Positions 38,053 through 46,471 of a DNA stretch of 64,000 nucleotides are shown here, piece after piece (position 1 is the first letter of the stretch; every line of letters begins with the position of its first letter). The notes beneath the pieces were generated by a model. That model had not been told where the DNA came from. It did not search any database and saw nothing but the letters and a program-made list of their open reading frames with translations. This DNA is from CAVZCC01 sp963773765. Lineage in GTDB: Bacteria > Actinomycetota > Acidimicrobiia > Acidimicrobiales > Microtrichaceae. Location of the stretch: NCBI GenBank assembly GCA_963773765.1, contig CAVZCC010000001.1, positions 682,001 through 746,000 on the forward strand. The letters are read 5' to 3'. The position numbers were made by a program, and so were the translations under genes.

Positions 38053-38058
38053 ACCCTA
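38053..38058 (-). promoter_or_regulatory. Candidate -10 hexamer TAGGGT for the TraR/DksA-like gene
   Basis: It lies between the divIVA terminator hairpin and the GGAAGGAGG ribosome-binding site, giving a leader of roughly 45 bases. It would separate lspA/rluD expression from the division genes upstream. Confidence 0.38.
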
Positions 38059-38087
38059 GCCGCGGCGCGTGCCACCGGCCGTCATCC

Positions 38088-38105
38088 CGCCGGGCAGGCC
38101 CGGCG
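38088..38105 (-). terminator. Candidate divIVA terminator hairpin
   Basis: CGCCGGG and CCCGGCG pair over a four-base loop, 17 bases after the divIVA stop. No T-run follows. Confidence 0.48.
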
Positions 38106-38122
38106 TCCCGCGCCGGTCCGGC

Positions 38123-39332
38123 TCAGCGCCGCCAGCCGAACCGGCGGTTGCGGGTGTCCCCGGAGCCCTCGAAGAACGCCGTCATGGCCTCGTCGTCGGC
38201 GTCGGACTCGTTGACGGCTGCATCCAGGTCCTTCAGGTACCGGTCCCCGGTGGGCGGGATCGACCCGGTCCGAGCTGGCGCCGACGGTGGTCCCGGCGGC
38301 GTCGTCCTGCAGGGAGATGGTCTCGATCTCCGGGCTCCGCTCGAGCACCGGCTCGTCCTCAACGCCGATCACCGTGGTGGCGCCCATCGACGGTGCCTCG
38401 GGCTCGTCGGCGCCCTCGGCCGTCGCGGTGGCCTCCAGGCGGGACCAACTGCCCGGACCCCAGGAGCCGGACGCCTCGGTGTCCATCTGCAGCGCCTCCG
38501 TGGGCGGCCCGTCGTCGCCCAGGTCGACCACGCGGGACGAGGCCTGGGGCGCCGGCTCCGACACCGGCTCCGGCGTGGGTTCGGGCCGGGGAGCGGGATC
38601 GAAGCCCGAGGGCTCGTCGGTGGCGGCCCGGGGCGCGAGCACCTCGTCGGGCGGGATGGACAGCGTGGGGCGCGCCCCCAGCCGGTCCGGGTCCGACGCC
38701 AGGAGGGTGAGCTCCTCCGCGGTCCGGGTGAGGTCCTCCCGGTAGCCGGCCAGGCGGGCCTCGAGCTGGGTGATCACGTCGGCCAGTTGTGCCCGGCGCT
38801 CCTCCATGCCCTGGACCTCGTCCAGGGCCCGGATGCGGCGCTCGGCGTACTCCGAGTCGGCCTGGGAGCGGGCCCGGCGGATCAGCTCCTCCGCCTCGGC
38901 CTGGGCCTCCGCCAACTGGCGGTCGGCGCGGGTCTTGGCCTCACCCAGCAGCGACTGTGCCTGACCCCGGGCCTCGTTCTCCATCGCCTCCGCGGTGCGG
39001 CGGGCCATGAGCAGGGTCTTGGCCGCCTGCTCCACCTCCACCTCTTCGCTGACCGCAGCGGCCGAGCGGGCGGCGGAGGCGTTGGCCTGGGCCTGGCGGG
39101 CCTGGGCCTCCGCCTGGTTCACCCGGTCCTCGGCCGAGGCCAGGCGGGCATCGGCGTCGTTCAGCCGGGCCTCCGCGTGGGCGGCCCGCTCCTCGGTGTG
39201 TCGAACGCGGGCGAGGAGCTGGGCCAGTGCGGTCCCCGCCTCCTCCAGGAAGGTCTCCACCTGCTCGGTGTCGTACCCCTTGCGGCGTTCGGTGAACTCG
39301 ATCTTCTCGAACAGCTCAGGCGTCAGCTCCAT
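38123..39332 (-). CDS. divIVA: DivIVA/Wag31-like polar growth protein, frameshifted
   Basis: A coiled-coil cell-pole protein. The N-terminal DivIVA motif is LTPELFEKIEFTERRKGYDT followed by EQVETFLEEAG, the curved-membrane-binding part. A long Ala/Glu/Arg coiled coil spans about residues 35-205, and the C-terminal part is acidic and Pro-rich. One extra base near 38268 shifts the frame; the correct frame ends TAFFEGSGDTRNRRFGWRR at 38123, while the uncorrected one runs on to 38082 in arginine-rich sequence. Corrected length is 402 residues. In actinobacteria the protein directs wall synthesis at the poles, and its place after sepF and yggT is conserved. Confidence 0.9.
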
Positions 39333-39386
39333 GGGCACAGATGGTAGCCCTCCGGCACGGGCCGGACGGGATCCCGGCCCCACCGA

Positions 39387-39641
39387 TCAGCAGACGATGC
39401 CCCGCAGGAAACCGATGACGAGGATGACCACCAGCGGGGACAGGTCCAGCGCGGCACCCCCCAGCTGGAGGGGCGGCAGGACCCGGCGCAGCGGCGCCAT
39501 GAGCCATTCGGTCGAGGCGAAGACGAAGCCCTGGATGGCCTCGAAGGTGGACCCGCCGGGCGGGAACCACGACAGGATGATGCGGGCGAACACCAGGACC
39601 AGCAGGGCGGTCAGGGCGTAGCAGAGGAGCAGGCCGATCAT
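39387..39641 (-). CDS. yggT: YggT-family membrane protein
   Basis: An 84-residue protein with two hydrophobic segments (residues 2-22 and 62-82) and the family motif ARIILSWFPPGG between them, then EWLMAPLRRVLPPLQ. YggT proteins are small membrane proteins regularly found between sepF and divIVA; mutants of relatives affect osmotic tolerance or cell division, but the biochemical role is unknown. The ATG 39641 is chosen because upstream in-frame sequence is low-complexity and overlaps the sepF tail region. Confidence 0.88.
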   Translation of the reverse strand: MIGLLLCYALTALLVLVFARIILSWFPPGGSTFEAIQGFVFASTEWLMAPLRRVLPPLQLGGAALDLSPLVVILVIGFLRGIVC

Positions 39642-39699
39642 GGGATGGGGAGACGTCCGGGGGCAGAGGTGGGCGGTCGGGGACGGGCGGCGGGGAGGG

Positions 39700-40323
39700 T
39701 CAGTGGTCCTCGCCCACCAGGCCGCCCTCACGGATGCGGCGGCGGTCGTCATCGGAGATCTGGGCGCCGGCGGGCGTGAGCAGGAAGACCTGGTCGGCCA
39801 CCCGTTCCATGTTGCCCTCCAGCCCGTAGCAGAGGCCACTGCCGAAGTCGATGAGCCGCCGCGACAGGTCACGGTCGACGCCCTGCAGGTTCACGATGAC
39901 GGGCTGGGACCGCTTGAAGGAGTCGGCGACCTCCTGCACGTCGTTGAAGGTGGTGGGTGACACGACGTGCGGCTTGGAGGCCGACGGGAGCGGACGCACC
40001 ACACCACGGTTCTCGGGCTCGGTGGCGGAGGGTGCCGGAGCGGAGATGACCCGCACGCCTCCGTCGCCCTCGTCCCAGTCGCCGGAGCGACCGGGCAGGG
40101 CCCGGGCGTTGCCGACGCTCTGGACGCGCCCTCCGCCGGGAGAGGCCGGGCGCGCCGCCGGGCGGGCGGCGGGGCGGGGCGCGGGAGCGTCCTCGGCGCC
40201 GGCGTCCTCCGGGACGTCCCCGTCGTCGTAGTCGTCGTACTCGGGATCGCCGTACTCGTCGTCGTAGTACGGGTCGTTCCCCAGGCCGAGCCACGTCCGG
40301 GCGTTCTTCATGAAGTTGGACAT
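39700..40323 (-). CDS. sepF: Cell division protein SepF
   Basis: A 207-residue SepF, the FtsZ-membrane anchor used by actinobacteria instead of FtsA. The amphipathic N-terminal helix is NFMKNARTWLGLG, followed by an acidic, Tyr-rich linker (DDEYGDPEYDDYDDGD) and an Ala/Pro segment. The conserved domain runs from VVSPTTFNDVQEVADSFKRS through VIVNLQGVDRDLSRRLIDF to CYGLEGNMERVADQVFLLTP. The start ATG 40323 follows GGAGGAG, with TACACT further upstream. Linker and domain lengths are normal. Confidence 0.95.
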   Translation of the reverse strand: MSNFMKNARTWLGLGNDPYYDDEYGDPEYDDYDDGDVPEDAGAEDAPAPRPAARPAARPASPGGGRVQSVGNARALPGRSGDWDEGDGGVRVISAPAPSATEPENRGVVRPLPSASKPHVVSPTTFNDVQEVADSFKRSQPVIVNLQGVDRDLSRRLIDFGSGLCYGLEGNMERVADQVFLLTPAGAQISDDDRRRIREGGLVGEDH

Positions 40324-40342
40324 CGCGTTGCTCCTCCGGGCG

Positions 40343-40348
40343 AGTGTA
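40343..40348 (-). promoter_or_regulatory. Candidate -10 hexamer TACACT for sepF
   Basis: Located in the 34-base gap behind yggS, it would give a 13-base leader that is just long enough to hold GGAGGAG. No good -35 is seen. Confidence 0.42.
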
Positions 40349-40357
40349 GTTCGCAGC

Positions 40358-41049
40358 TCACCGCCGGTTCTCCCGCATCCCCACCAGGTCGGATCCGACC
40401 CGGACCATGGTCGCACCCTCCTGGACCGCCACCTCCAGGTCGGCGCTCATGCCCATGGACCGCTCGCTGCAACCCGAGGTCCGTGGCCATGGCGTCCAGG
40501 AGCCGGAACCCGGGTCGGGCCAGTCTCCGGCTCACCCGGTGGGCCGACGCCCATCAGGCCCTCCACCACCAGGCCCTCGGCACGGCACCGGTCCACCAGC
40601 GCCGGGGCCTCGGCCGGGTCACAGCCCCCGCGGTCGGCCAGCCCGGCCAGGTCCAGCTGCACCAGCACGCGGGCGCCGGGCGCCCGCTTGGCGATCTCGA
40701 CCGCCAGCCCGGGGCGGTCCACGGTGTGCCACAGGTCCACCAGCTGGGCGATCTGGCGCACCTTGTTGGTCTGGAGGCGGCCGATGAAGTGCCAACGCAA
40801 CGGGGCGGGCCCCACTCCCCCGGCGCCTCCCAGCTCCACGGCCTTGGCCCGCAGTTCCTGGGCGTAGTTCTCACCCAGGTCGGTGAAGCCCGCCGCCAGC
40901 GCGGCCCGGGCCACCTCCACCGGATGGGCCTTGGTCACACACACCACCGTGACCTCGCGGTCGGTGCAGGCCCGTATCCGCCGGCGCACGGCCTCGCCGC
41001 GGCGGGAGATCGCCTCCACCAGTTCCGGGTCCGGGTCGGGAGCGCTCAC
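40358..41049 (-). CDS. yggS: PLP homeostasis protein YggS/PROSC family, two frameshifts
   Basis: A fold-type III PLP-binding protein that buffers pyridoxal phosphate. The PLP lysine lies in VTVVCVTKAHPVEVARAALA, then GFTDLGENYAQELRAKAVEL and WHFIGRLQTNKVRQIAQLVD are typical. Near 40530 and 40474 two extra bases break the frame: the order is GLMGVGPPGEPE, then ARPGFRLLDAMATDLG, then ERSMGMSADLEVAVQEGATM ending VGSDLVGMRENRR. Corrected length is 229 residues. The start is GTG 41049, seven bases behind pgeF, so the two are probably co-transcribed; this order is standard between ftsZ and sepF. Confidence 0.9.
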
Positions 41050-41056
41050 CCGGGGG

Positions 41057-41800
41057 TCACCCGACCCTCGTCCGGTCGATGTCGTCAGGGGCCATCCAGA
41101 CCACGGCGGCCTGGCGGCCGGTGTCCCGCCGGGCGCGCCACGAGTAGAAGCCCTCGTCCAACGCGGTGCACGGCACCCCGTGCGGGACCGACGTCGGGTC
41201 CAGGCCGGCCTCCGCCGCCGCGGCCCGCACCGCGGCCCGCAGGTCGAGCGCCGGCGCACCGTCGAGCGTGGTCGACCGCACGGCGTCGCCGTACCGTTCG
41301 GCCAGCACGTCCAGGTCCGTCTCGCCGAACTCGTACGCCGCGGCGGAGATGCAGGGACCCAGGTCCCAGTCGAGGTGCTCCGCTCCCAAGCGGCGCATGA
41401 CGTCGACGGTGTGCTGCAGCACCCCGTCCCGCAGTCCCTTCCAGCCGGCGTGGACCGCCCCGATGACCGTGACCGGCTCCCCGGTGGCGGGGTCGGGCCC
41501 GGTCCCGACCAGGAGCACCCCGGCGCAGTCCGCGGTGTGCACGGCCAGCACCACGCCCTCGGTGGTGGTCACCGCGGCGTCCGCCTCCGCACCGGCCCAC
41601 TCCCCCGGCGCGTCCACCTCCACCACCCGGGTCCCGTGCACCTGGTGCAGCCAGGTCCAGGGGTGGGGGGCGATCCGCCGCCGCCGGGCGTCCAGGGCCG
41701 CACCGGCACCGTCCACGGCCAGGTCGCCGTCGGCCGCGTCGGTGAACGCCAGGTGGACCGGCGCCCCGGCGGGTGGGTGGATGATCTCCCGTCGGGGCAC
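41057..41800 (-). CDS. pgeF: Peptidoglycan editing factor PgeF (YfiH, laccase-domain)
   Basis: A 247-residue YfiH/PgeF-like protein. The metal-binding motifs WLHQVHGTRVVEV, LAVHTADCAGVLLV and GAVHAGWKGLRDGVLQ and the late GYSW-like region GFYSWRARRDTGRQ are all present. In E. coli PgeF removes wrongly incorporated L-Ser from the peptidoglycan precursor; related human LACC1 acts on purine nucleosides, so activity here is inferred. GTG 41800 is used because the frame upstream overlaps the end of ftsZ. It sits in its usual place after ftsZ. Confidence 0.9.
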   Translation of the reverse strand: MPRREIIHPPAGAPVHLAFTDAADGDLAVDGAGAALDARRRRIAPHPWTWLHQVHGTRVVEVDAPGEWAGAEADAAVTTTEGVVLAVHTADCAGVLLVGTGPDPATGEPVTVIGAVHAGWKGLRDGVLQHTVDVMRRLGAEHLDWDLGPCISAAAYEFGETDLDVLAERYGDAVRSTTLDGAPALDLRAAVRAAAAEAGLDPTSVPHGVPCTALDEGFYSWRARRDTGRQAAVVWMAPDDIDRTRVG

Positions 41801-41819
41801 GACCCGTGACGGCGATCGG

Positions 41820-42932
41820 CTACTTGAGGAACGACGGGACGTCGAAGTCGTCGTCGCCGCCGAAGAGCTCGTCCTCGTCCCCATCGGCGAAGACGTCGGT
41901 CACCGACGTCTCCGCGCCGTCGTCGCGCCCCGGCGCGTTGGCGGTGGCGCCGCCCGAGGCCCGGCGCGGCGCCTTGGTCTCGTCCCAGCGTTCGAACCCG
42001 GCGGCGATGACGGTGATGCGGACCTCGTCGCCCAGCTCGTCGTCGATGACGGCGCCGAAGATGATGTTGGCCTCGGGATGGGCCACCTCGTGGATGACCT
42101 GGGCCGCCTCGTTGACCTCGAACAGGCCCAGGTCCGACCCACCGGAGATGTTCAGCAGGATGCCCCGGGCGCCGTCGATGGCGGCCTCCAGCAGGGGCGA
42201 CGAGATGGCCTGGCGGGCCGCATGCAGGGCCCGGCCCTCACCGCTGGCGTAGCCCACACCCATCAACGCGCTGCCGGCGTCGTTCATGATCATGCGCACG
42301 TCGGCGAAGTCGGTGTTGATCAGGCCGGGCGTGGTGATCAGGTCGGTGATCCCCTGGACGCCCTGCAGGAGGACCTCGTCGGCCATCTTGAAGGCGTTCA
42401 GCACCGAGGTCTTGTCGTTGGCGACGGTGAGCAGCCGGTCGTTGGGGATGACGATCTGGGTGTCGACCTTCTCCTTGAGCTTGCCGATGCCCTGGTCGGC
42501 CTGCACCGCCCGCCGCCGGCCCTCGAAGTTGAAGGGCCGGGTCACCACCGCGATGGTCAGCGCACCCTGGGCCTTGGAGATCTCCGCCACGACGGGTGCG
42601 GCCCCCGTTCCGGTGCCGCCGCCCTCGCCCGCGGTCACGAACACCATGTCCGCACCCCGCAGCACCTCTTCGATCTCCGCGGCGTGGTCCTCCGCCGCCT
42701 GCTTGCCCACGTCCGGGTCCGATCCGGCACCCAACCCCCGCGTGAGCTCACGCCCGATGTCCAGCTTGATGTCGGCGTCGCTCATGAGCAGCGCCTGCGC
42801 ATCGGTGTTGATGGCGATGAACTCCACACCCTTGAGACCCGCATCGATCATGCGGTTGACGGCGTTGCAGCCACCGCCACCGATGCCGACCACCTTGATG
42901 ACGGCGAGATAGTTCTGCGGGTTATGGGCCAT
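41820..42932 (-). CDS. ftsZ: Cell division GTPase FtsZ
   Basis: A 370-residue tubulin homolog that forms the division ring. VVGIGGGGCNAVNRMIDAGL and the GTP-binding signature VFVTAGEGGGTGTGAAPVV are clear, as is NFEGRRRAVQADQG and NTDFADVRMIMNDAGSALMG, the T7 loop. The GTPase and activation domains end near residue 315; a linker follows and the conserved C-terminal peptide DDFDVPSFLK binds SepF or FtsW in relatives. A GGAGGTGG Shine-Dalgarno lies before ATG 42932. No disruption is seen. Confidence 0.98.
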   Translation of the reverse strand: MAHNPQNYLAVIKVVGIGGGGCNAVNRMIDAGLKGVEFIAINTDAQALLMSDADIKLDIGRELTRGLGAGSDPDVGKQAAEDHAAEIEEVLRGADMVFVTAGEGGGTGTGAAPVVAEISKAQGALTIAVVTRPFNFEGRRRAVQADQGIGKLKEKVDTQIVIPNDRLLTVANDKTSVLNAFKMADEVLLQGVQGITDLITTPGLINTDFADVRMIMNDAGSALMGVGYASGEGRALHAARQAISSPLLEAAIDGARGILLNISGGSDLGLFEVNEAAQVIHEVAHPEANIIFGAVIDDELGDEVRITVIAAGFERWDETKAPRRASGGATANAPGRDDGAETSVTDVFADGDEDELFGGDDDFDVPSFLK

Positions 42933-43113
42933 GGCCTAGCCACCTCCAGGTACCCGGGAGCGGTCGCCCCCCGGTGATGCGATACCCACGATGGGATCGT
43001 GCGGCCCACACCGGCCGCCGCCGCAGGGCCACCCAGCGGTGAACCTGCAGTGGAGGTCGAACGGACCTGAACCTCGTGAGAACCGTGAGGTTACGGCTCC
43101 CTGAGAGGGTGAA
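42933..43113 (-). promoter_or_regulatory. ftsZ leader with short inverted repeats
   Basis: This 181-base stretch between ftsQ and ftsZ has no gene. It holds AACCTC/GAGGTT with an 11-base loop at 43070-43092, GATACCCACGATGGGATC at 42981-42998 (a stem with one bulge), and the GGAGGTGG ribosome-binding site. The pairs may be operators, RNA hairpins or a partial ftsQ terminator; sequence alone cannot decide. Confidence 0.4.
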
Positions 43114-43117
43114 TCAA
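43088..43117 (-). promoter_or_regulatory. Candidate ftsZ promoter TTGATT-N18-TAACCT
   Basis: TTGATT lies at 43117-43112 and overlaps the ftsQ stop; TAACCT lies at 43093-43088 with an 18-base spacer. The predicted start is near 43081, giving a leader of about 149 bases. The -10 is inside one arm of the AACCTC/GAGGTT inverted repeat. Confidence 0.45.
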
Positions 43118-44139
43118 CGACCACCGGCCGCCGCGGTCGTGGACGGGGCCCCGGAGCCCGTCCTCCGGGGCGTCGAGGTGGACGTGGAAGCACCCCCCCG
43201 GGGCGTCGTGGTGGTCGGCGCGCCGACCGTCGGCGGGGCCACCACGCAGCCGTCACGACGGCTGATCGTGGGGCGTGTGGGCTCCAGCACGTCCAGGACG
43301 TCCAGGCACGCCCGGTCGATGCGACCCCCCAGCGCGGTGGCGGTGGCCAGGAGCTTGGCCGGCACCTCCTCGGGGGGCCCGAAGTGCACCGACCCGCCGT
43401 CGTCGAGGGCGAAGGTGAGCGACCCGTCGGCGGTCATCGTGGCCCTGGCCAGCTCCTCCTCGAGGGAGGCGGGCACCTGCTCGAGCACGACCAGGGCATC
43501 CCGCACGGCCGGCGGGACGGCACTCCCGGGGCGCAGGTCGACGGCCGGGCCCCCCTCCACCGTGAGCACGGGCATCGTGTCGCCGGTCGTGTCGCGTCGG
43601 TGGTGGTCAGCGGTGGTGTCAGCGGTCGCTCCGGGGGTGGCGTCGGCGGTTTCCAGCACCCGACCGCCACGGGCCACCACGACGGACCCCGCAGGGGTGG
43701 AGACGACGACGAACTCCTGCTCCTCGGTCACGGCGATGCGCACCGTGTCGGGCCAGGTGATGTCCACGCGGGCCGAGGCGATGCCGGGCGTGGCCATGAG
43801 GCGCTCCCGGATCCGGGCCCGGTCCAGGTCCACCAGGGCATCACCGGTGGACACGCCCGACGCCTCGATCACGGTGTCCCGACCCACCCGGTCCGCCCCG
43901 CCCACCACGATGCGGTCCACGTCCAGTGCCGGGGAGCGGGTCAGCAGCACGACCCCCAGGGTGAGCGCGACGGCGGCCAACACCGCGGCCACCGCCTTGG
44001 TCCGGCGGCGACGGGCCTGGAACTGCACCTGCTGGCGCCGGCGCAGCATGCGCGGGTCAGGAGCACCGTCGTCCTGGGCCGTGCGGGCCGTGCGGGCCGG
44101 ACGGGGCGGGCGGGGGGGCCGGGTGACGGTGCCGGTCAC
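43114..44139 (-). CDS. ftsQ: Cell division protein FtsQ
   Basis: A 341-residue bitopic division protein. The cytosolic N-terminus is very basic and Pro/Arg-rich (TRPPRPPRPARTARTAQ), one membrane helix follows near residues 47-67 (AVAAVLAAVALTLGVVLLT), then the POTRA domain LDVDRIVVGGADRVGRDTVI and the FtsQ domain. A Thr/Asp/His-rich insertion of about 20 residues (ATADTTADHHRRDTTGD) lies in the middle, and the last 40 residues are Thr/Ser/Pro-rich. FtsQ links the early ring to FtsB/FtsL. ATG overlaps the murB stop (ATGA). Confidence 0.9.
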   Translation of the reverse strand: MTGTVTRPPRPPRPARTARTAQDDGAPDPRMLRRRQQVQFQARRRRTKAVAAVLAAVALTLGVVLLTRSPALDVDRIVVGGADRVGRDTVIEASGVSTGDALVDLDRARIRERLMATPGIASARVDITWPDTVRIAVTEEQEFVVVSTPAGSVVVARGGRVLETADATPGATADTTADHHRRDTTGDTMPVLTVEGGPAVDLRPGSAVPPAVRDALVVLEQVPASLEEELARATMTADGSLTFALDDGGSVHFGPPEEVPAKLLATATALGGRIDRACLDVLDVLEPTRPTISRRDGCVVAPPTVGAPTTTTPRGGASTSTSTPRRTGSGAPSTTAAAGGR

Positions 44140-45068
44140 GGGCCCACCGCGTCGAGGAAGTCACCGAAGCCGACCATGCGGGTCTCGGGGTGCAGGGTGA
44201 CGCCGGCATGGGCCCGGACGCGGCGGGCCACCTCCACCATGAGGGCGAACACGTCGTCGGCCGAGCCCCCGGCGTCGGCCTGGAAGAAGTTGGCGTGCTT
44301 GGTGGACACCGACGCGGTGCCGATGCGCAGGCCCCGGCAACCGGCCTGGTCGATCAGGCGGCCGGCGGACCCGCCGTCGGGATTGGTGAACACGGATCCC
44401 GCGTTCTGCCCCCCGGGCTGGTGCTCGCGCCGCCACCGGACGATCTCCGCCAGTTGGGCCTCGCCGTCGGCCACCGGGCCCGGGGCCAGGCGCAGGTCGG
44501 CCCGGACCACCACCTGGGTGGGGCCCACGGCCGAGTGACGGTAGGAGAGGTCCAGGTCCGCGGCTGCCACCTCGGTATCTTCGCCGGTGGCCAGGTCCAC
44601 CAAGCGGACCCCCACCAGCGACGCCGCCATGTCCGCCCCGTGGCCCCCGGCGTTCATGCGCACCGCCCCGCCGATCGACCCCGGCACTCCCACGGCCCAC
44701 TCGAAGCCGGCCAGGCCCGCCGCCACGGTCCGTCGGGCCACGACGGGCAGGCTGGCAGCACCGCCGGCAGCCACCGCGGTGCCGTCGACCTCCACCGTGG
44801 CGAACCCCTCCCCCAGGTGCAGGGCCAGGCCGGGGAACCCCTCGTCGCACACCAGCAGGTTGCTGCCCCGGCCCACCACCAGGACCGGCACCGCCACCTC
44901 CGGGCCGAGCCCGGCGAGGGCACGGGCGGTGCGCACCAGCTCGCCGGGATCGTCGACCCGGGCCGACCACCGGGCCGGGCCGCCCACCCGGTAGGTGGTC
45001 ATGGGGCCGATGGGCACGTCGTGGGCCAGGCGGTCGCCCAGGAAGGAGAGCGCCTCGTCCACGCTCAT
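44136..45068 (-). CDS. murB: UDP-N-acetylenolpyruvoylglucosamine reductase MurB
   Basis: A 310-residue FAD enzyme that reduces enolpyruvyl-UDP-GlcNAc to UDP-MurNAc. Seen are PMTTYRVGGPA and VLVVGRGSNLLVCDEGF for FAD binding, FEWAVGVPGSIGGAVRMNAG and GGQNAGSVFTNPDG, whose Ser is the proton donor, with Glu in TLHPETRMVG near the end. Length fits the short type. The start ATG overlaps the murC stop and the stop overlaps the ftsQ start, so it is translationally coupled on both sides. Confidence 0.96.
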   Translation of the reverse strand: MSVDEALSFLGDRLAHDVPIGPMTTYRVGGPARWSARVDDPGELVRTARALAGLGPEVAVPVLVVGRGSNLLVCDEGFPGLALHLGEGFATVEVDGTAVAAGGAASLPVVARRTVAAGLAGFEWAVGVPGSIGGAVRMNAGGHGADMAASLVGVRLVDLATGEDTEVAAADLDLSYRHSAVGPTQVVVRADLRLAPGPVADGEAQLAEIVRWRREHQPGGQNAGSVFTNPDGGSAGRLIDQAGCRGLRIGTASVSTKHANFFQADAGGSADDVFALMVEVARRVRAHAGVTLHPETRMVGFGDFLDAVGP

Positions 45069-46471
45069 GCCGGGCCCCGGGCCCGCAGCCGCTCCAGGAC
45101 CCGGTCACCCACCGTGGTCACGTCCCCGGCCCCCACCGTCATGCACAGGTCGCCGGTGCGGAGCTCGGTGGCGAGGAAGTCGACGACGTCGTCCAGCGCC
45201 GGCATCCAGGCCAGCCGCCGCCATGGGTGTCGGTCCAGGGTGGCGTCGACCAGCAGCTTGCCGGTGACCCCGGGCCGCGGCGGCTCACCTGCGGGGTAGA
45301 TGTCGGTGAGCACCAGCAGGTCGGCGTCGTCGAACGAATCCCCGAACTCCTGCCACAGCGCCTGGGTCCGGGAGAACCGGTGGGGCTGGAACACCGCCAC
45401 CACCCGGTCCCACCCACCGCTGCGGCCGGCCGCCAGGGCGGCCCGCACCTCGGTCGGGAGGTGGGCGTAGTCGTCCACGACCGTGACCCCCGCCGCGGCA
45501 CCGCGCCGCTCGAAGCGGCGGGCCACGCCGGTGTAGTCGGCCAGCCCGGCGGCGGCACCGGTCACGTCCAGCCCGAGCTCCGCCACCACCGCCAGGGCTC
45601 CGGCCGCGTTGAGGGCGTTGTGCAACCCGGGGACGGGCAGCACCACCTCCACGTCGCCGCCGCGACCGCCCCGTGACCCTCGGCTGCGCAGGGTGAACCG
45701 GCAGCCGTCCGGACCCAGCTCCAGGCCGACCATCCGGTGGTCGGCACCCTCCGACGTCCCGTAGGTGACGGCGCCGACCTCCCGCCCGAGGGCCAACGCC
45801 CCCGGATCGTCGGCGCACACCACGCGTGGACCGTCGGTACCGTCCAGGAAGACCCGGAACCCCTCCCGCAGCTCGTCCCACCCGCCCCAGAACTCCAGGT
45901 GGTCGGGCTCCATGTTGGTCACCACGGCCGCCACCCGGGGACCGGACAGGAACGACCCGTCGCTCTCGTCCGCCTCCAGCACCAGCCACCGGCCGGGACG
46001 GCGGGCCGCGGCGCCGCCCAGGGCGGGAACGGCGGCACCGATGAGGAACGACGGATCCTCCCCCGCCCCCCGCAGCGCCACGGTGAGCATGGAGGTGGTG
46101 GTCGTCTTGCCGTGCGTGCCCGCGACCGAGACCAGCGGTGTGACCGCGGCCAGGGCGGGCAGCAGGTCGATGCGGCGCAGCACCGGGATGCCCCGGGCCC
46201 GGGCCGCGGCGACCTCCGGGTTGTCCTCGCCGACCGCGGTGCTGGCACACACCACCTCGGCGTCGCCGACCTGGGACGCGTCGTGGCCGACCCAGCACGT
46301 GACCCCGATCGACCGCAGGCGGTCCAGCACCGGCGAGTCGACCGCGTCGCTGCCGGTCACCCGGTGCCCGGACTGGACCAGGAGGGTGGCGATGCCGCTC
46401 ATGCCCGCGCCGCCCACGGCCACGAGGTGCACCGACCGCGGCCGGGACAGGTCGAGCACGTCAGCGGGCAT
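45065..46471 (-). CDS. murC: UDP-N-acetylmuramate-L-alanine ligase MurC
   Basis: A 468-residue Mur ligase that adds L-Ala to UDP-MurNAc. The N-terminal domain begins SVHLVAVGGAGMSGIATLLV, the ATP loop is VSVAGTHGKTTTTSMLTVAL, then LEADESDGSF and NMEPDHLEFWG, and the C-terminal domain has VVDDYAHLPTEVRAALAAG and VFQPHRFSRTQALWQEFG. The ATG 46471 overlaps the last eleven bases of murG. No frameshift. Confidence 0.96.
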   Translation of the reverse strand: MPADVLDLSRPRSVHLVAVGGAGMSGIATLLVQSGHRVTGSDAVDSPVLDRLRSIGVTCWVGHDASQVGDAEVVCASTAVGEDNPEVAAARARGIPVLRRIDLLPALAAVTPLVSVAGTHGKTTTTSMLTVALRGAGEDPSFLIGAAVPALGGAAARRPGRWLVLEADESDGSFLSGPRVAAVVTNMEPDHLEFWGGWDELREGFRVFLDGTDGPRVVCADDPGALALGREVGAVTYGTSEGADHRMVGLELGPDGCRFTLRSRGSRGGRGGDVEVVLPVPGLHNALNAAGALAVVAELGLDVTGAAAGLADYTGVARRFERRGAAAGVTVVDDYAHLPTEVRAALAAGRSGGWDRVVAVFQPHRFSRTQALWQEFGDSFDDADLLVLTDIYPAGEPPRPGVTGKLLVDATLDRHPWRRLAWMPALDDVVDFLATELRTGDLCMTVGAGDVTTVGDRVLERLRARGPA

